Shown here: one piece after another, positions 61,170 through 64,000 of the stretch
Layout: every line of letters begins with the position of its first letter
Position numbering within the stretch: position 1 is the first letter of the stretch
NCBI RefSeq assembly: GCF_003385495.1
Contig: NZ_QNUH01000004.1
Coordinates: 186,001 to 250,000, forward strand
Direction: 5' to 3'
Origin: Chryseobacterium elymi
GTDB taxonomy: Bacteria; Bacteroidota; Bacteroidia; Flavobacteriales; Weeksellaceae
DNA: 64,000 nt
The notes under the pieces: generated by a model
What the model saw: only the letters and a program-made list of their open reading frames with translations
Database searches by the model: none
What the model was told of the DNA's origin: nothing
Position numbers and translations under genes: made by a program

Positions 61170-62708
61170 TTACATCTTTCGGCCTTTGCTATTATTTGAC
61201 GGCTTATTTGTCTTTTGATTATTTTGTCCTTGTTGTTGTTTCTGCTTATTTTCTTTGATCACATCAACAATAAACGTTTTTTCCCACGGAATTTTCTTGG
61301 CTTCAAAATGGCTCTGTACGCCAACCCATTTTAAATCACTTTTCAGATCCCAGCCACCTTCACGGTTCCATCCAATCGGGTCAAGTTTTGTTTGAAATGG
61401 AAATTCTATAGCAATCAGATCTTTGGGGAAGCTGGAAATATTAGCATAGTCCAGTTCACGAAATTCATGTTTTTTGGGATCGTATGGAATGAGATAGGCA
61501 TCTTTCTCATCAGAATAATAATGGTCAATATCATCAAAATTTATCCCTTTGGAAAGGAAATCACTTGCTGAGCGAAGCATATTCATCCTGATGTCAACAG
61601 TAAAGGTATGGCCTTCAATATCAATAGTTGGAAGTTTGCCCTGCATACGGTCGTGAAATGCCTTTTGATCCACCATAAAATGAAAGTCATCATGCGCTTC
61701 CACTTCCTGAATGGAGACGTTGTATTTTTTTGCCATTGCTGCAGGATCAAGTACAACAAATTCAGGTAAGTGAATATCTTTATCGTTATACTTAATCAGA
61801 TATCCATCCCCGCAATCCTGCATTTCCTTTAAAGGAATTACATTATTTGGATCGAACTTATCTCGGAATTCAAACGTGTTAACATCAACAATAAATGTAG
61901 TCCCCTCGATCAATAATTCCAATTGTCCCTGCTCATTCCTGTTAGTCGGTATAATTTGGCTAATTTGATCATGACTATATGCAAGGTCGTATTCAAGTTT
62001 TAAATCATGGTATATGAGACCAAATTTAAGTGGCAATTTTGAAGCATGGTTTTTCCCTATGGGGTCAATGGTACGTATGTCTGGAATCTCTACAAGTTTT
62101 ACCGTTTCGGTATCCATGACACTTTGTTTTTTTATATCAATAACCCGCCCGCTTATGGGTTCATATAATATATTAAATGCTCTATTTTTATCACTATAAT
62201 AATCTTGCAAACCTTTAAGCTCAATATCAGGTTTTCCTTCAATGGACCATAAGATATCATTGTCAGGATCAACTACATATTCATTGCCGCAAATGTTTAC
62301 TTTTACGGGATGCCCATCAATTCTTTTATTGTATACTTCCTGATTGACCATTAATTCAAAGTCAGTTTTCTCAACCATATCTTTGGTAGTACAGTTATAC
62401 TTATTGCTAAAACCCAAAGGATCAATTTCGGTAATCCGCGGAACTGTAACCATTACAGAAGGGTTTAATGCAGGATCAAGAATCTTATCGATCATTTCAT
62501 CGATACTTGGACCTTTCATTATAAAATCGTGAGTTTTATATAATGGGCTATAACTAAAGGAATAATGCGTACCATGATCTTTCATATAGGCAAAGCTGAT
62601 AGTATTGCTAGGATTATCTTTTTCAATGAGCGCCAGCCTATCAATGTCAAATTGAAAAATTGTTTTCTCAATTTCAATCTCCGGTAATTTTCTGTTTTCT
62701 TTATCCAT
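61170..62708 (-). CDS. Hypothetical ICE protein with internal repeats
   Basis: 512 aa, cytosolic, acidic-hydrophobic mix. Three related modules are visible: 'VNICGNEYVVDPDNDILWSI', 'LLIEGTTFIVDVNTFEFRDK' and 'IDIEGHTFTVDIRMNMLRSA', each followed by a 'D(Y/C)YSD/GDGYLI' stretch and a '(T/L)DP(I/A)...' segment. The C-terminus is Gln/Asn/Lys-rich and ends 'NKPSNNSKGRKM'. Such large proteins precede traE in Bacteroidetes conjugative elements; role unknown. Confidence 0.7.
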   Translation of the reverse strand: MDKENRKLPEIEIEKTIFQFDIDRLALIEKDNPSNTISFAYMKDHGTHYSFSYSPLYKTHDFIMKGPSIDEMIDKILDPALNPSVMVTVPRITEIDPLGFSNKYNCTTKDMVEKTDFELMVNQEVYNKRIDGHPVKVNICGNEYVVDPDNDILWSIEGKPDIELKGLQDYYSDKNRAFNILYEPISGRVIDIKKQSVMDTETVKLVEIPDIRTIDPIGKNHASKLPLKFGLIYHDLKLEYDLAYSHDQISQIIPTNRNEQGQLELLIEGTTFIVDVNTFEFRDKFDPNNVIPLKEMQDCGDGYLIKYNDKDIHLPEFVVLDPAAMAKKYNVSIQEVEAHDDFHFMVDQKAFHDRMQGKLPTIDIEGHTFTVDIRMNMLRSASDFLSKGINFDDIDHYYSDEKDAYLIPYDPKKHEFRELDYANISSFPKDLIAIEFPFQTKLDPIGWNREGGWDLKSDLKWVGVQSHFEAKKIPWEKTFIVDVIKENKQKQQQGQNNQKTNKPSNNSKGRKM

Positions 62709-62915
62709 AATTTTCTTTTTTATTTTATGGGTAAAAATGATCCGAAAATTAATGACATTGGATAAAGTTGAATTCTTAGGAACTATTTGGCAGTTACTGG
62801 CAATATTCAGGTTTCAACACACTTCTGGATGCATCTAAAATCAAGTGATGGCATATCAAAAGCAGATATTTTTCAGAGATCTCACTTGGGAAGCTTAGTT
62901 CGCCAATTCAGGGAA

Positions 62916-63224
62916 TTATAATTTTGGCCCTTTCCTTTGCTTTGGAATTTCAGTTTTTTTTACATCACTTTTCAAGCGCTGTTCACCTAGCCAATCGATG
63001 TACGATTTAGCATCTTCGAGATTGTTAGGTACCATTATTCGTCGCCCAGAAGATTTACTATCGTCCAGCCCAATACAAAATCCATAGTCTGGAAATTCCT
63101 CTTTTTTATAAACTAGAATAAAATTATCCACATGCCGTTCGGCGACATTATTTTTGTGGCTGGCAATTATATATCCTTTATATTCCTCAAATATATAATT
63201 GGGATCATTATTTGATTTAATCAT
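62916..63224 (-). CDS. Hypothetical ICE protein
   Basis: 102 aa ('YIFEEYKGYIIASHKNNVAE', 'DYGFCIGLDDSKSSGRRIMV', 'AKSYIDWLGEQRLKSDVKKT'), a beta-rich core with a basic tail. Lies 44 bases after traD; a gap of about 200 bases separates it from the gene at 61170. No family recognised. Confidence 0.65.
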   Translation of the reverse strand: MIKSNNDPNYIFEEYKGYIIASHKNNVAERHVDNFILVYKKEEFPDYGFCIGLDDSKSSGRRIMVPNNLEDAKSYIDWLGEQRLKSDVKKTEIPKQRKGPKL

Positions 63225-63268
63225 AACTATTTAAAGTTTTGTACAGTACTAAAAAGACAAAGGGGATC

Positions 63269-63883
63269 TTAGATAAAATCCCCAATGTCAAAATCATCAC
63301 CGTTCTCAGAAGTTTTAGGTTCTACCTCGTCTGGCAAATTCTTATTCAAAAGATCTGCAATCTTGCGGGAAGAACCTTCCATAGCATTTTCCAATAGATA
63401 GAAAAGATCGGTACCTTCAATTTTACGAACTACTGCGACTGCCTTTTTAATTGAAACAGGATCAGGATCATTGTTCCGTAATACCTGCCCGGCATCATTG
63501 AGTTCCTGAAAGGAAACCCCTTTGGCATACCCTCTGACCTCATTTGGATCCACTACGGTTTTAAATTCTTCCTCTTCTTCCTCGTAGTCAATATCCTCTT
63601 CGGAATATTCCTCAGAATTTTTCTCTGGAACTGGATGTTCTAACCCCTTTCCCTCGGTGTTCATTTCAAAATTATCCTCTTTATCGTTTCCATCATTTAT
63701 TTGGCTCTCTGTGGATGCTGTTGGCGCAGAATGGCCATTAACATACCTAGATTTACCCATGATGTCTTTCGGATCTTTCTTGGGAGCCACGACCGGATTT
63801 CTTGTAATCTTATTTATGACCAATTTATCTTTCAACAAAAGAATAATTATTGTTAAAAGGCATGTTAAAATCAATACTTCCAT
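63269..63883 (-). CDS. traD: Conjugal transfer protein TraD (DUF4122)
   Basis: 204 aa: N-terminal membrane segment ('VLILTCLLTIIILLLKDKLV'), a long acidic linker ('EEYSEEDIDYEEEEEEFKTV') and a folded C-terminus ('GVSFQELNDAGQVLRNNDPD', 'GSSRKIADLLNKNLPDE'). Matches DUF4122/TraD of CTnDOT-like elements. It starts 2 bases after the upstream stop. Confidence 0.85.
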   Translation of the reverse strand: MEVLILTCLLTIIILLLKDKLVINKITRNPVVAPKKDPKDIMGKSRYVNGHSAPTASTESQINDGNDKEDNFEMNTEGKGLEHPVPEKNSEEYSEEDIDYEEEEEEFKTVVDPNEVRGYAKGVSFQELNDAGQVLRNNDPDPVSIKKAVAVVRKIEGTDLFYLLENAMEGSSRKIADLLNKNLPDEVEPKTSENGDDFDIGDFI

Positions 63884-63885
63884 TG

Positions 63886-64000
63886 CTATAATATTGGTTT
63901 CTGGTTCATGGCATGGATCGTGTTTATTTCATCACCGAAATTCTCAAAATGTTGCTTTAACACGTTATGAATATAATCGGTTAGCGTAATTTCACCGTCG
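63886..64000 (-). CDS. DUF3408-type conjugal transfer protein, C-terminal fragment (cut by window edge)
   Basis: The 37 residues visible read 'DGEITLTDYIHNVLKQHFEN' then 'FGDEINTIHAMNQKPIL' before TAG (63886-63888). This is the ribbon-helix-helix-like end of DUF3408 proteins (TraB/TraC region) which precede traD. Only the tail is in the window. Confidence 0.75.
   Translation of the reverse strand, partial: DGEITLTDYIHNVLKQHFENFGDEINTIHAMNQKPIL

Larger units (their letters stand above)
27351..64000. mobile_element. Integrative conjugative element, CTnDOT-like (partial, right end outside window)
   Basis: The region contains ssb, ardA, a PRTRC cassette, an S24-dinB-dnaE2 cassette and the Bacteroidetes tra set (DUF3408, traD, E, F, G, I, J, K, L, M, N, O, Q), the standard content of a Bacteroidetes conjugative transposon. 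T6SS effector cargo is nested at 41-48 kb, and an IS1182-family insertion lies at 59.4-61.1 kb. No integrase, relaxase or coupling ATPase is in the window, so both boundaries are approximate; the left edge lies between 26.5 and 27.35 kb. Confidence 0.75.

Noticed and set aside
1..64000. CRISPR arrays, tRNA and rRNA genes
   Set aside because: I saw no regularly spaced repeats, no cloverleaf-compatible sequence ending in CCA-like acceptor context and no rRNA signature.

Overview
The window looks like chromosomal DNA of a Flavobacteriia member of the Chryseobacterium/Elizabethkingia type. The base composition is AT-rich. Secreted proteins carry type IX secretion tails, and the type VI secretion (T6SS) proteins are of the Bacteroidetes kind. 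From about 27 kb to the right edge runs a Bacteroidetes conjugative element with a CTnDOT-like tra operon. Species placement is inference from family content; there is no rRNA or tRNA in the window.

Layout. 0-6 kb is ordinary chromosome: an AraC-family regulator tail, a secreted glutaminase, an unknown small protein, an NAD-dependent epimerase, a Crp/Fnr regulator, a DUF1826 protein and a CPA1 Na+/H+ antiporter. 6.4-7.9 kb holds a broken vgrG followed by a small secreted protein and a DUF4280 PAAR-like spike-tip gene, the residue of a T6SS effector locus. 7.9-10.9 kb is very AT-rich and gene-poor. It contains a 248-bp inverted-repeat element, a degenerate gene, a long hairpin and a strongly structured stretch. 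11-18.5 kb is an Rhs polymorphic-toxin locus: a small T9SS-tail protein, a 2121-aa SpvB/Rhs protein with a restriction-endonuclease-like C-terminal toxin, and its putative immunity gene. 18.8-26.5 kb is an accessory region with two predicted PD-(D/E)XK-type proteins, an SRAP DNA-repair protein, an outer-membrane barrel, lipoproteins and a C10 (streptopain-like) protease.

27.3-64 kb is one end of an integrative conjugative element (ICE). It opens with ssb, ardA and a run of small plus-strand accessory genes, then a PRTRC cassette (31.3-34.8 kb). In that cassette the encoded proteins look like an E1 (ThiF), an E2 (PRTRC B, with an E2-like active-site motif) and a ubiquitin-like protein (PRTRC C ending in Gly). 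Next is a damage-response cassette: an S24/LexA-like repressor divergent from dinB and dnaE2, with two matching palindromes in the gap. At 41-48 kb, on the minus strand, sits a T6SS cargo: vgrG, an unknown partner, a PAAR-like/HNH nuclease effector and three tandem immunity paralogues. The last paralogue is cut off at a junction with a truncated C10-protease-type lipoprotein gene. The tra operon (49.2-64 kb, minus strand) runs from a DUF3408 protein and traD through traE, F, G, I, J, K, L, M, N, O and Q. A Dam-type methylase is inserted between traE and traF, and an IS1182-family element lies upstream of traE.

Functionally the element combines transfer genes, host-defence evasion (ArdA, Dam), mutagenic repair (DinB/DnaE2), interbacterial competition (VgrG effector with immunity genes) and a putative bacterial ubiquitin-like conjugation pathway. 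No integrase, relaxase or attachment site is visible, so the element continues beyond the window.
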